A stretch of 30,592 nt of DNA from Tetramitus jugosus (taxonomy: Eukaryota; Heterolobosea; Eutetramitea; Acrasida; Vahlkampfiidae), in the NCBI GenBank assembly GCA_937625935.1, contig CALMHQ010000003.1:1-30592 (forward strand). Direction: 5' to 3'. A program made the translations under genes and the position numbers. Each line of letters opens with the position of its first letter. Position 1 is the first letter of the stretch. Below, in pieces: positions 8,389-19,789 of the stretch. Under the pieces are notes generated by a model. That model was not told where the DNA came from. It was given only the letters and a program-made list of their open reading frames with translations, and ran no database searches.

Positions 8389-10221
8389 GAGCATATGTGC
8401 GCCAATCTAATCAAACTAACAACATACAACATTATTAAATAAACAAGCATCGCAAGCAGTTCGGCTCTACGACACAAAATGGTACACTGTCTGCCTTGGA
8501 GGTGTGCCCAAGACCAACATCAATTGTGGCACAAAAGTCATACCTGCGCCAATCTGATCCAATGCATAATATCAACACTATTGAATAAAGACACAACACA
8601 AGCAGCTTGGCGCTACGGCACTCCTACTCTAGTCTCGCGCCTTTGTAGGTCTGCCTAAAAGCAACATGACTTGTGGCACAAAAGCCATGCCTGAACCAAT
8701 CTAATCAAACGCACAACATACAACACTATTGAATAAACAAGCAGCGCAAGCAGGACAGCTCTATGACACTTGCTCAGAAATTGCTCTGATCACTAGCGAT
8801 AAGTGTACCAAGGTGATGAAGCATTGTCCATCTGACTTCGACTGAGGCTTACTTAATGGCTTGTCTAAGAACAAGGGCAAGAGGAAGCATACACAGGCCA
8901 ACTAAATGAAACGCACAACATACAACTCTATTAGATAAACAAGCAGCGCAAGCAGAAAAGATAAAAGACACTGGTAACTTTAGGGCCGCGACTGGCGCAA
9001 AGTCAGACCACTGGAGCATATGTGCGCCAATCTAATCAAACTAACAACATACAACATTATTAAATAAACAAGCATCGCAAGCAGTTCGGCTCTACGACAC
9101 AAAATGGTACACTGTCTGCCTTGGAGGTGTGCCCAAGACCAACATCAATTGTGGCACAAAAGTCATACCTGCGCCAATCTGATCCAATGCATAATATCAA
9201 CACTATTGAATAAAGACACAACACAAGCAGCTTGGCGCTACGGCACTCCTACTCTAGTCTCGCGCCTTTGTAGGTCTGCCTAAAAGCAACATGACTTGTG
9301 GCACAAAAGCCATGCCTGAACCAATCTAATCAAACGCACAACATACAACACTATTGAATAAACAAGCAGCGCAAGCAGGACAGCTCTATGACACTTGCTC
9401 AGAAATTGCTCTGATCACTAGCGATAAGTGTACCAAGGTGATGAAGCATTGTCCATCTGACTTCGACTGAGGCTTACTTAATGGCTTGTCTAAGAACAAG
9501 GGCAAGAGGAAGCATACACAGGCCAACTAAATGAAACGCACAACATACAACTCTATTAGATAAACAAGCAGCGCAAGCAGAAAAGATAAAAGACACTGGT
9601 AACTTTAGGGCCGCGACTGGCGCAAAGTCAGACCACTGGAGCATATGTGCGCCAATCTAATCAAACTAACAACATACAACATTATTAAATAAACAAGCAT
9701 CGCAAGCAGTTCGGCTCTACGACACAAAATGGTACACTGTCTGCCTTGGAGGTGTGCCCAAGACCAACATCAATTGTGGCACAAAAGTCATACCTGCGCC
9801 AATCTGATCCAATGCATAATATCAACACTATTGAATAAAGACACAACACAAGCAGCTTGGCGCTACGGCACTCCTACTCTAGTCTCGCGCCTTTGTAGGT
9901 CTGCCTAAAAGCAACATGACTTGTGGCACAAAAGCCATGCCTGAACCAATCTAATCAAACGCACAACATACAACACTATTGAATAAACAAGCAGCGCAAG
10001 CAGGACAGCTCTATGACACTTGCTCAGAAATTGCTCTGATCACTAGCGATAAGTGTACCAAGGTGATGAAGCATTGTCCATCTGACTTCGACTGAGGCTT
10101 ACTTAATGGCTTGTCTAAGAACAAGGGCAAGAGGAAGCATACACAGGCCAACTAAATGAAACGCACAACATACAACTCTATTAGATAAACAAGCAGCGCA
10201 AGCAGAAAAGATAAAAGACAC
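8389..10221 (-). repeat. 625-bp higher-order tandem repeat array, right arm (about 2.9 units)
   Basis: This is the inverted copy of the 1633-5344 array. The anchor complement recurs at 8945, 9570 and 10195 (625-bp spacing), giving two full units plus a truncated one next to the palindrome core. Its end points match those of the left array exactly, so only the number of internal units differs (three fewer). It lies downstream of the minus-strand 28S in the sense direction. Confidence 0.95.
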
Positions 10222-10512
10222 AATTTGAAAAAAAATAATAATAAGAAAAATTTATATAAACTTTTAAAAATAATGGCCCAACCAAGTGGAACACTTTCTA
10301 TCCAAACCAACAAGGCGACAAGGAAAGCAGAAGATGAGCCAGAAAGGCCTTGGGCCTCATGTCAGAGTTAGATTGCCCCATCCATTCTGGGCTTGGGCCT
10401 CCCTCTCCCTCTTCGGGTCTTGGGATCCCCCTCTCTCCCTTTACGGGCCTTCCTCTGTTTCACGAAAACGTGATCAAAGGATCACCTTATCCTCCTTGGC
10501 AAGTCGTGCTCG
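10222..10512 (-). other. 3' external spacer after the right 28S, with A/T-run candidate terminator
   Basis: This is the mirror of 1341-1632. On the rRNA-sense strand a purine-rich segment is followed by the T-rich stretch (complement of 10222-10275) and then the 625-bp array. Open frames that cross into the 28S end are coincidental. Confidence 0.55.
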
Positions 10513-10961
10513 GCTCAGTCATTCGGCGATTGAATCACCTTATGATCGTACACCTGCACTTTGCCCAAATACCGCAAGATTGCGATCTTCTTCCCTGGTG
10601 GTCTTCCAGAAGAGTAACTGCTACCACTTGTTTGCATTCGAACTGGCTTCTGACCACAACCCTCGAACGAAGTAAGCACACTCATAGGAATGCACGTACC
10701 CCACCCGGTTAGGAAGTGGTTAAAATTGGCCACAGTGATTAAGCTAGGCTTTGACTTGTATAAATAAAGTCCAACACCAATAATCCAGCGATCCGGAATG
10801 ACTTCCGCCTTAGAGGCGTTCAGGCGTTGGTCAAGATGCGTAGACACTCTTCACGATCGTTGCCGATAAAAGGTGAGCCAGAGGCATCATAAGGTGGTTC
10901 CTCTCGTACTAAAACCTATTACCGCCACGCTGGACCAGACGCTTTCGCGTCAAAAATAAGT

Positions 10962-11016
<55 letters not shown>

Positions 11017-11051
11017 GTTAGTGGGTGAACAATCCAACACTTTGAGAATTC

Positions 11052-11096
<45 letters not shown>

Positions 11097-11709
11097 AACG
11101 TCGCTATGAACGCTTGGCTGCCACAAGCCAGTTATCCCTATGGTAATTTTTCTGACACCTCTAGCTTCGAACTTTGAAGCACTACACGTAAACGTGATGT
11201 TCGCTAAAGGATCGCTAGGACACGCTTTCACGGCTAATACTTGTACTGAAAGTATTTGTCAAGCTGGCTATTGACCTTGTTCGCTACGATAGGTTTCTGA
11301 CCTATCTGTGCCAACCTTTGTACACCTGCGTTAGCTTTTAACAGATGTGCCGCCCCAGCCAAACTCCCCACTTGGTTATGTCCCATATCAATCATAAGCT
11401 TACGCATGACCGAAGCCACGCGCTTCTATACTAGAAGAGTCTTCCATGGGTAAACCCATAGAATACTTCGCTCTTTAATATAGTGAGTGAGATACCAGTA
11501 AAAAGCAGTGGTATTTCATTGTTGAGCAAGCTCTCCCACCTATACTACATCTCTTTCGGTATTCCACAAAACCAAACTAGAGTCAAACTCAACAGGGTCT
11601 TCTTTCCCCGCTGACTAACCCAAGCCCGTTCCCTTGGCTGTAGGTTCGCTAGACCGTAAATAGGGACAGTAAGAATTTCGTTGTTCCATTCATGCACGTC
11701 ACAAATTAA

Positions 11710-11759
<50 letters not shown>

Positions 11760-14240
11760 AACCCGTGCTTGATCGAATCTCTTCACTTTGACATCCAGAG
11801 CACTGGGCAGAAGTCACAAACAGCCACAATCCGTTTTGAACTGTTATCTGTTTGCTTTGTTTTAATTAAACAGTCGAATTCTCCTGGGATCTGTCAGTTC
11901 TCGAACAATAGTTTATTGTACTCCGCCGGTGTGTCACAGGTTCTCCCGTAACACACTGCTTGACGCCGCCCAAGTACCGGATGCACAGTGTAAAGCTTCT
12001 TAACTTTCGGCGAACCTACTCATCAATCCGCAATTTCTGCACACCACTCACACGGGGTTAACCGTGCGTGATACCCTTCTTGCGCCACCCGAAGCACCCT
12101 ATCACAAGAGCCAACCTTTATTTCAAAAGTACAAATCCATTTTGCCGACTTCCCTTACTTACATTGTTCTAATTGGTCAGAGGCTTTTAACCTTGGAGAC
12201 CTGTTGCGGATTCTGGTACGGTTACAGTTAGAAGAGTCAGATGATAACATTCAATTGGCATTCTATTTACGCTTCGGAGAACTGTACAGCCACAATAATA
12301 GTGCCTGCCTTTTCAGCTCTAATATTTCCCAATCTCTGTTCTACACAATTCATGGGAGATAATAAACCTCCAACACCAACCAAGGTTAGTGCCGTGAGGC
12401 CAATCGCTGTTAGGGAGAAAAGCGGACTCTTCCACAGCCACCGAGACGCTACGCCAACTGAACGAGGCTTTGCAGCTTCATGCTGATGCGAACACCAGCA
12501 CTCTTCTAACCACAGTTCAGGAATTTTAGCCTGATTCCCTTTCCTGCCCATCATAGCCGCTCGAAAGCTACTAATAGGAGTTACCCAGACAGTTAGGACC
12601 GACTAACCCTTGTCTGATTTCCATTGACAAGGAAACCTTCTCCACTACGACCTTCAAGATTTAAGCTCTTTATCCAACATTGACGTTGGACCACCTGCTA
12701 GATAAAGACACAGAGTCTCTCCAGAATAGTTGCTACTACTACCAAGATCTGCACTAACGGCCGCTCCACTCATTATCACTAAATAAGCTTCTACGCAACC
12801 GTCACGCCTTCCTACAAGTCATCACATACAAAATAGTGATAACTGCATGAGAGAAGTATCAACGCTTTGGCGTCATCCATTTTCAGGGCTGCTCCATTCG
12901 GCAGGTGAGCTGTTACGCACTCCTTAGCGGATTCCAGCTTCCATGGCCACCGTCCTGCTGTCAAAATGAACCAACGCCTTTTATGGTTTCGACTAAGCTT
13001 AGATTTAGACACATTTCTCACTTGCTCACGGTTTAACCCACATTGCCTGTTCTGCTTACCATAACACGGCCCACTAAGAATCAATACTATTGACATGGTT
13101 CGATTAAGTAACCAATACTTTTTGCATATTTAAAGTTTGAGAATAGGTTAAGGCTTTCCAACCCCAAGGCCTCTAATCATTAGCTTTACCTCACAAAGTT
13201 ATTCCGATTCTAGCTATCCTGAGGGAAATTTCGGAAGGAACCAGCTACCTGATGGTTCGATGAGTCTTTCGCTCCAATACTCAAGTGCGACGAGCGATTT
13301 GCACGTCAACATCGTTACAAGATCCTCCACCAGAGGTTACCCTGGCTTCAATCTGTTCAAGTATAGATCACCATCTTTCGGGTCTTAACATAATAACTAG
13401 AACGCAATTCCACGACCGAAGTCTACTGGATTGGCCTGTACGTCGCCGAAGCTAATACATTTCACATTCATTACGCATACATGATTTCAAATCACCACTG
13501 CTCGCTATTATGTCAAACTCCTTGGTCCGTGTTTCAAGACGGGCCGGATCCAATGTCCTTTACCAACGATTGCAGGGGCCATTGCTTTCGAACTACTGAG
13601 AAGCACCCACTGGCCTTAGCCGTCTACCCTATCTTAGATAAGGTGTCTGACTTCAGCTTCATAGGTGATTTCCAGCAGTCTTCAGACCGAAGAACCTGCT
13701 TTTTTACCGTGCCCAGAAGACATGGCGTTGGTTGAGTAATCCTTGAGTACATCAGGATAAATCCAGATTGTACAAGACTACAGTCCTAGAACTTGTTGGT
13801 TCCGCTTTTTGCTCAGCGATTTCAGACATTTTTCAGCTCCTTACCAGGAATCTTTTCAACTTTCCCTCTCGGTACTTGTTTGCTATCGGTGTCTTGTATT
13901 AATATTTAGCCTTGGAAGAAGTTCATCTCCCGTATTCAGATTCTACTTTCAAAGAATCCTACTCATGAGAAGATCACCGATCGAAAGCTTATAGAAGCTG
14001 ACGGGGCTATCACCCTGTCTCGCCCTCCGAAGAGACGTGTAATTCCAAACACAGACTTTACTTCTATTTGCCTCCAGGCGATCAACTCTTACCCTACAAC
14101 TCCAAACAATTGTTCGGATTCAGGGATGGGCTTTTCTCTTTTCGCTCGCCGCTACTAGGAGAATCTCTTTTGATTTCTTTTCCTCCACTTACTAATATGC
14201 TTAAATTCAGTGGGTAACCACTCACAAATGAGGTCAGAAA
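10510..14240 (-). rRNA. 28S (large subunit) rRNA gene, complete
   Basis: This is the complete nuclear large-subunit rRNA, about 3.7 kb, with no obvious group I intron interrupting the conserved regions. The 5' domain carries TTAAGCATAT (complement of 14195-14204), then the AAGTGGAGGAAAAGAAA and TAGCGGCGAGCGAAAAG segments. The TAACTATGACTCTCTTAAGG core is at 11729-11748, the peptidyl-transferase region is near 11073-11145, and the sarcin-ricin loop is at 10896-10910. The 5' end is placed at the ACCTCATTTGTGAG segment that usually pairs with the 5.8S 3' end. The 3' end is uncertain by about 60 nt. The gene is co-transcribed with 18S and 5.8S as one Pol I precursor. Relative to this copy, the left partial 28S has two single-base insertions. 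Confidence 0.96.
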
Positions 14241-14367
14241 AATCAGTATGTATGAAAAATCCGAAGATATCTCTGTACCCAATCCTAAGATTGACGATAG
14301 CTGAGGGTTCTTAAATCCAAATCAATTGGTTGAAAGACCTCCCAAAGCTAATATGAATGAGATACTG
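14241..14367 (-). other. ITS2
   Basis: This is the spacer between 5.8S and 28S. It is only about 127 bp, short compared with most eukaryotes, and AT-rich. Its boundaries come from the conserved 5.8S/28S ends and may be off by 10-20 nt. Confidence 0.75.
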
Positions 14368-14525
14368 ACACTCACAAGCAAGTACCCTTGCTACTCGAAA
14401 GCAGCAAGAGTTCCGTATGCGTTCAAAATCTTGATGATTCACGGGAGTTGCAAGTCACATTAACTGTCACGTTTAACCGCGTTCTTCATCGATACAAGAC
14501 CCTAGTCATCCATCGCAAAGCATCC
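14368..14525 (-). rRNA. 5.8S rRNA gene
   Basis: The 5.8S hallmarks GATGAAGAACGC (complement of 14479-14490), TTAATGTGACTTGCAAC, GTGAATCATCAAG and TTTGAACGCA (complement of 14419-14428) are in the right order and spacing. The sequence between them is unusually divergent. For example, GGTTAAACGTGACAG stands where most eukaryotes have AGCGAAATGCGATA. Ends are set by family length (about 158 nt) and the usual ~35-nt distance upstream of GATGAAGAACGC. Confidence 0.9.
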
Positions 14526-14767
14526 ATCCTAGTCGCTGAGTTTCACCAAAGTGACGCATCAGAACGGATTGTTTCTGATACTCCTCAAAACACACACTAG
14601 TTGTGAAAAGACATCGTCACATCGAAATGTGATCGACTTCAATGTCTTTTGTTTTACTCTCCTACCAGTCAAGTCTTAACATTGGACGGAGATTCCAATG
14701 TTGACCTTCTGACAATGTCAGTGGTTGCATGACAATCCGAAGATTGCCTGGTTGATGCAACCGAATA
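14526..14767 (-). other. ITS1
   Basis: This is a spacer of about 242 bp between 18S and 5.8S. It can form local hairpins, for example GGTTGCATCAACC next to the 18S end and CAACATTGGAAT...TCCAATGTTAAG-like pairing at about 14678-14704. It is removed during rRNA processing. Confidence 0.8.
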
Positions 14768-15485
14768 AATGATCCCTCCGCAGGTTCACCTACGAAGACC
14801 TTGTTACGACTTCTCGTTCCTACAAATAGAGAAATTCAGTTGATTTTCTCGCATTGCTTAGAGCAACGCTGGTCCATCAAATTCATACCTCTATTCAGTC
14901 GGTACGAGCGACGGGCGGTGTGTACAAAAGGCAGGGACGAAGCCAATACGACATGATGAATCATGCTTACTAGGAATTCCTCGTTCACGAGGATTTACAA
15001 ACCTCGATCCCTGTCACATTAATCTTTGATAAGATTTCCCAATCCTTTCGGACCAGGGTTGCATCCCGAAAGATGACTCTACGTTACTTGTTGCTATTAA
15101 TATTGTAGTACGCGTGCAGCCCAAGATATCTAAGGGCATCACAGATCTGTTATTGCCTTAAACTTCCTCACCCTGAAGCGGGTGCTGTACCTCTAAGAAG
15201 CATCACTGCGAACAGTGACAGTACAGGTTTCCTGAGGAAATATACATTCCCCCAACGAAACGATGGACAACCGAAGAAGTCCCTGTACCTTAATTAGCAA
15301 GTTAAGGTCTCGCTCGTTAACTGAATTAACAAGACGAATCACTCCACGAACTAAGAACGACCATGCACCACCTTCTGTAAAATCAAGAAAGAACCTTAAT
15401 CTGTCAATCATATTCACATCCTAACTTGGTGAGTTTCCCCGCGTTGAGTCGAATTAAGCCGCATACTCCACTCCTGGTGGTGCCT

Positions 15486-15531
<46 letters not shown>

Positions 15532-16883
15532 AGAACCCAAAAACTTAACGGTTTCCCTTGGATTCTGATAGGATCTAAAAGTCTCACTACCAATCTCGTG
15601 TTGGTATCGTTTACGGTTAAGACTACGACGGTATCTAATCATCTTCGATCCCTTAACTTTCGTCCCTGATTGACAGACACGCTCTGGATCACAACTGCTT
15701 TCGCATTAGATAGTCATATAGCGGTCACTGAATTTCACCTCTCGCGCCATAGTACTTGGATCCTCTATCAGTGTCTCATTGCGAACGCCGGATCTTCCAC
15801 TTCTCAGGAAATCCCTTGAAGTTTCCGATCGGCTTCGTGACAATTCCATGCTAAATCATTCAAGCAAATGGGTTACCCCGTACATTGCCTGCTTGGAGCA
15901 CTCTGATTTGTTTACGGTTGTGCCAATTGGCCCTATCAGACCTTACGGACTGATAGGGAACGAGCCATAATCATTGACCTATCCCATGGCGGATGCTAAT
16001 TGGGCGGACCCTTTCGCTTCCGTTAGAGACCGAGGACCTGTCCTTATTCACCCAATCAGCCACAATACGTGACCGACTATGATGAACAGAACTGATCAGA
16101 TCAATAACTATAACCCTTTGGTTTACTACGGGCGTTTTAACTACAACAGTATTAATATACACTTTTAGAGCTGGAATTACCGCGGGTGCTGGCACCAGAC
16201 TTGTCCTCTAATTGCTACTCATGGAGAGGTTTAATCTCCATCCATTTCAAACCACAAAGTGGTACCTTTCCACCATTTGGTGTAAAGTCGCTATGTCTTG
16301 TCACTACCTCTCTGAATTAGAATTGGGTAATTTACGCGCCTGCTGCCGTCCTTAGATGTGATAGCCGTTTCTCAGGCTCTCTCTCCGGAGTTGGACACCA
16401 ATCCCCCGTATCCGTTATAGCCTCGTTTCGCCTTTACCGAAACTACTGAGCTGATAGATTAGAAACATATCTTCCTGGCCACTAGTCAACAAGAAAGCCG
16501 TAGGTCTTATTAGGACGCTAAGTCATTCACGCTGCATTCGCTTGCAAGCAAGCGAAAATCTAATGGTCGACAACTGTTCAGATCTTCCGACGAATCTTGG
16601 ATCCTCCCAGCTAACAATAGAGCGGACTCACCCTTACTCTAGTGTCTACTGTCTACTTAATTCAACAGTAATCGTAGGCATTATCGCTGCAGTTGACAGT
16701 GTTATTCCCATCCCCGAAGGGTTGTACCAGGTGGCTAAATTCATAACTTGTTTAATGAGCCTTTCACAGATTAACAATGAATAAGGGTTGAGGCGAACCT
16801 CTTCCCAAAACTATGCCGATCTTACACATGCATGGCTTAATCTTTGAGACAAGCATATGACTACTGGCAGGATCAACCAGGTA
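14768..16883 (-). rRNA. 18S (small subunit) rRNA gene, complete
   Basis: This is the complete small-subunit rRNA, about 2116 nt, some 15-20% longer than the common ~1800 nt and so carrying expansion segments. The 5' start TACCTGGTTGATCCTGCCAG is the complement of 16864-16883. AAACTTAAAGGAATTGACGGA-type sequence is at 15488-15508, TTGTACACACCGCCCGT at 14911-14927, and the 3' end GGTGAACCTGCGG...GGATCATT ends at 14768. The 530 loop reads GTGCCAGCACCCGCGG, where nearly all SSU rRNAs have CAGCAGCCGCGG (changed base at 16186). The opposite pseudoknot strand is also changed, with GGAC for GGGC at 16204. Helix-level expansions could explain part of the extra length. Transcribed from the candidate promoter near 17042-17155. 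Confidence 0.97.
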
Positions 16884-17041
16884 ATCATGATTTTCTCTCT
16901 AGCCCTATTAAGACTGCGTGCTAAGCTTGCAGCTTTCTAGTAACTAGATTAAAAATCTATTGGTTCTTGTGAGTCGTAAAACTCACTAGATTTTTCTAAA
17001 CACCTATAAAAGCAGTCAAACCGAAGTTACGACTGATAAAA
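16884..17041 (-). other. 5' external transcribed spacer / leader
   Basis: This is AT-rich sequence directly upstream of 18S, with inverted-repeat potential (CTAGTGAGT near 16988 with ACTCACAAG near 16968, and flanking AAATCTA/TAGATTT). It is unique to the gene-proximal copy, because the upstream duplication begins exactly at 17042. That makes this the likely leader specific to the pre-rRNA. Confidence 0.5.
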
Positions 17042-17155
17042 CTGTTCGGAACGCGAGTTGTTGGTGCGCTTGTACTGAAGCATGAGCCCCATAAGCACTA
17101 TTCCTACTACGTCACCAGGACGCAATAAGCTTCATATTAAGAATACTAGATTCTA
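17042..17155 (-). promoter_or_regulatory. Candidate rRNA (Pol I) promoter, gene-proximal copy
   Basis: This is a ~115-bp segment of mixed composition 160 bp upstream of 18S. It is nearly identical to 23442-23560, 6.4 kb further upstream, while its flanks differ: leader on one side, diverged pyrimidine tract on the other. A conserved block just before the rRNA leader and repeated in the spacer is the pattern of a gene promoter and a spacer promoter. No Pol I consensus exists across protists, so this is inferred from position and conservation. Confidence 0.4.
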
Positions 17156-17655
17156 TACTACACGCCTCCTTTCTACCTACCTCCTTTCGGCCTACCTTCT
17201 TACCTCCTTCTACCTACCTCCTTTCTACCTATCTCCTTACCTCCTTCTACCTCCTTTCAGCCTGCCTTCTTTTCGGCCTACCTTCTTACCTCCTTCTCTC
17301 GGCCCACCTTCTTCCTACCTCCTTTCAGCCTACCTCCTTTCAGCCTACCTCCTTTCAGCCTACCTCCTTTCAGCCTACCTCCTTCCTCCTTCTACCTACT
17401 TTCTAGATACCTTACCTCCCCTCTTACCTACTTTCTAGATACCTTACCTCCCCTCTTACCTTCTTTTTTCTTCTTCTCTTCTCCTTCCTCTTCTCTTCTC
17501 CTTCCTCCTACCTTCATCTCCCTTCCTCTCCTCCTTCTTCCCTTCCTCCTTCTCTCCTCCTTCTCTCTCTTCTCCTCTCCTCCTTCTTCTTTCTCTCTTC
17601 TCCTTCTTCTTTTCTCTCTTCTCCTTCTTTTTTTTTCTCTTTTTTCTCTTACTCC
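17156..17655. repeat. Polypyrimidine tract, gene-proximal
   Basis: About 500 bp of almost pure C/T on the plus strand (G/A on the rRNA-sense strand). It starts with degenerate CTACCTCCTTT / CTTTCAGCCTACCTC repeats (several ~15-bp units at 17326-17390) and passes into CTCCTTCTTC microsatellite. Reading frames here (Leu/Ser/Tyr-rich, or Arg/Lys/Glu-rich on the other strand) are low-complexity artefacts. The tract could form triplex or other non-B DNA. Confidence 0.85.
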
Positions 17656-18369
17656 CACCAAAAAACCGTATTTTGCGTGGGGGGCTGGGAGACGGTCCCA
17701 GTCACGGCTATATATATATGTGCACATCCAGGGTGAAACTGGTTGCTATGACACCCTACATAATCTGGCCAAAAATCAAAAATCGAAAAATCCTGTGTCA
17801 CTCTATGTTCACACATTTAGCTGCATCGGAGTTTCATCTGTACTTTTTTGGAATTTTTCGGAAAAAATCAAAAAATCACTATCTCCAATTGTAAATCGTC
17901 TACCGATGAAATATATTTCAACATAAAATTTTACGTTTTTGTATCATCACTAGGGGTCGGAAAAACTCCCCTGAGGAGCAATCCTTTTTTTCTCAAAAAC
18001 GGCATGTCGGATTAATAATCTATGTCCATAATACCTAGAAAATATTAATTTTCTGTTCTAATTCACCATAAATATCATTTCTCCGATGCTTTTCCATGGA
18101 CTTTTTTTTTTCGACAAGAAATCTGCCAGTCTAATTTGACTGACTCTTGGGCCACAGAGACAATATTATGAAGCTATGAAACAACACGAGAATTAGACCA
18201 AAGCAATGCACCGTTTAGAAAATAGGTGTTTTCGAAACAAATCACACGAATGTTCGTCGACAGACCAACTCACTCCAAATTTCACTCTCTAAATTTCACA
18301 TTTTTTAGTTTCGTACAGTCAATTCGCTTGTGCTATTCCTCTCTTCACTATATTGCTTACAACTTCCAT
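17656..18369. other. AT-rich non-coding arm
   Basis: It starts after the pyrimidine tract with CAAAAAACCGTATTTTGCG and a GTGGGGGGCTGGGAGACGG segment, followed by (TA)n and several A/T homopolymers. It is repeated at 24012-24724 and, inverted, at 29846-30558. Frames up to 73 codons have no recognisable domain. I see no gene. Confidence 0.6.
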
Positions 18370-18632
18370 CTTTACTTTTTCTCTATTATGCTTCCTTTAC
18401 ATTTGTCGGAGTTCGGAGTATTAATAGGGGCATAGTCGAAGTTTTCCATTGAAATTGTATGCGTAATATATAAATATTTGATAGCTGTAGTTTTTCAGGG
18501 AAACTGTTTTATTATTCTTTCAGAGAGTTAATTTCTCCGACATTGAAACGGAGCATTTTAGAGAAAAAGTAAAGATGGAAGTTGTATAAGATATTAAGAT
18601 CAAATCATCAGCACTAGCGGATTAATAATATT

Positions 18633-18701
18633 CAACTATGATGGTCATATTTAACTCCGACCGACGCCCAGAAAGTCATCCGACTCTGTCCATCACAGTT
18701 G
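18633..18701. other. Hairpin H3 with variable loop
   Basis: CAACTATGATGG pairs with CCATCACAGTTG. Compared with H2 the closing pairs changed on both strands (GAGGG/CCCTC against GATGG/CCATC), so the stem is kept while the loop is unrelated. Copies are at 24988-25056 and, inverted, at 29514-29582. Confidence 0.7.
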
Positions 18702-19050
18702 AATTTGGTTACTCCGCTCACGCTAATCATTTGTCTATTATATTGCTTGCTACTCCCAACTCGCTTTCTCTCTACTATGCTTCCTTTAGAAGTGTCGGAG
18801 TTCGGAGTATTTATAGGAGTATTGTTACTGGTCTCCATTGAAACTTCATACATACAATATACTTATTTGATAGCTGTAGTTTTTCAGGGAAACTGTTTTA
18901 TTACTATATTTGTGGCACTTTTTCTGTTGCCGATCACCACCCAACCCTCCATCGCAACTTTTGTGCGCGAAATATTGAGTTTCAAAGTTTCAATCGGCTC
19001 TCGCTCTGTATATCTATTGCTGTTATAATGTTTGTGCTCGAGCAGATCCC

Positions 19051-19135
19051 ATATATGAAACACTTTATGTCACAATGTGGCTCACCCAATCCTACTCCAG
19101 TCGAGAGCCATTGTGACATAAAGTGTTTCATATAT
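19051..19135. repeat. 85-nt long-stem hairpin (copy 3)
   Basis: Same 31-bp-stem hairpin as 6600-6684. It lies on the left side of P3. Confidence 0.85.
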
Positions 19136-19354
19136 TCAATTCACTTGAGCACGAACCTCACAACTGTGATAGCTATGTAGAGCGAGAGCCGATTGATAAT
19201 TCAAAACTCATTATAGTGAGACGACTTTTAACTACATCACTCTCCACCTCTCGACTAACAACTTTTGCACTCGAAATATTGAGTTTCATAGTTTCAATCG
19301 GCTCTCGCTCTACATAGCCATTGCTGTTGTGAGGTTCGTGTTTGAGCAGATGCC

Positions 19355-19439
19355 ATATATGAAACACTTTATGTCACAATGTGGCTCACCCAATCCTACT
19401 CCAGTCGAGAGCCATTGTGACATAAAGTGTTTCATATAT
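19355..19439. repeat. 85-nt long-stem hairpin (copy 4)
   Basis: Second hairpin of P3, 304 bp from copy 3 and in the same orientation. The spacing matches the 304-bp duplication at 28620-29227. Confidence 0.85.
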
Positions 19440-19789
19440 TCAATTCACTTGAGCACGAACCTCACAACTGTGATAGTTATGTAGAGCGAGAGCCGATTGA
19501 CACTTTGAAACTCAATATTTCGAGTGCAAAAGTTGGATGGAGGGTGGAATGTGGTCGGCAACAGAAACGTGCCACAAATATAGTAATAAAACAGTTTCCC
19601 TGAAAAACTACAGCTATCAAATAAGTATATTGTATGTATGTAGTTTCAATGGAGAACTTTGACTATGCCCCTATTAATACTCCGAACTCCGACACTTCTA
19701 AAGGAAGCATAATGAAGAAAAAGTAAACATGGAAGTCGTATAAGATCTAGAGAAGAAATCATGTTCGATAGTGGAGTAATCAAATTCAA

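Larger units (their letters stand above)
6975..11850 (-). repeat. Right arm of giant palindrome P1
   Basis: This is the reverse complement of 1-6759. It carries the mirror palindrome core (6975-8388), the shorter 625-bp array (8389-10221) and the 28S 3' region. Paired coordinates sum to about 13732-13734 in the core and about 11851-11853 in the 28S. The step of about 1880 is three 625-bp units plus a few single-base indels. Confidence 0.95.
17042..19215 (+). repeat. Segmental duplication, gene-proximal copy
   Basis: This direct repeat is shared with 23442-25570. It contains the candidate promoter, the pyrimidine tract (diverged in length), the AT-rich arm and the half-palindrome. From 17720 onward the offset is a constant 6355 bp, and it is 6353 before a (TA)n run that is one repeat shorter here. 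The copy ends at ACTCATTATA, after which this copy continues into GTGAGACGAC and the other enters the 146-bp array. Confidence 0.92.

Noticed and set aside
10510-14240. Group I intron or homing endonuclease in 28S
   Set aside because: Conserved blocks are in normal spacing and total length is ordinary (about 3.7 kb). No endonuclease-like frame is present.
17082-17727. Leu/Ser/Tyr-rich and Arg/Lys/Glu-rich frames
   Set aside because: Low-complexity translation of the polypyrimidine tract.
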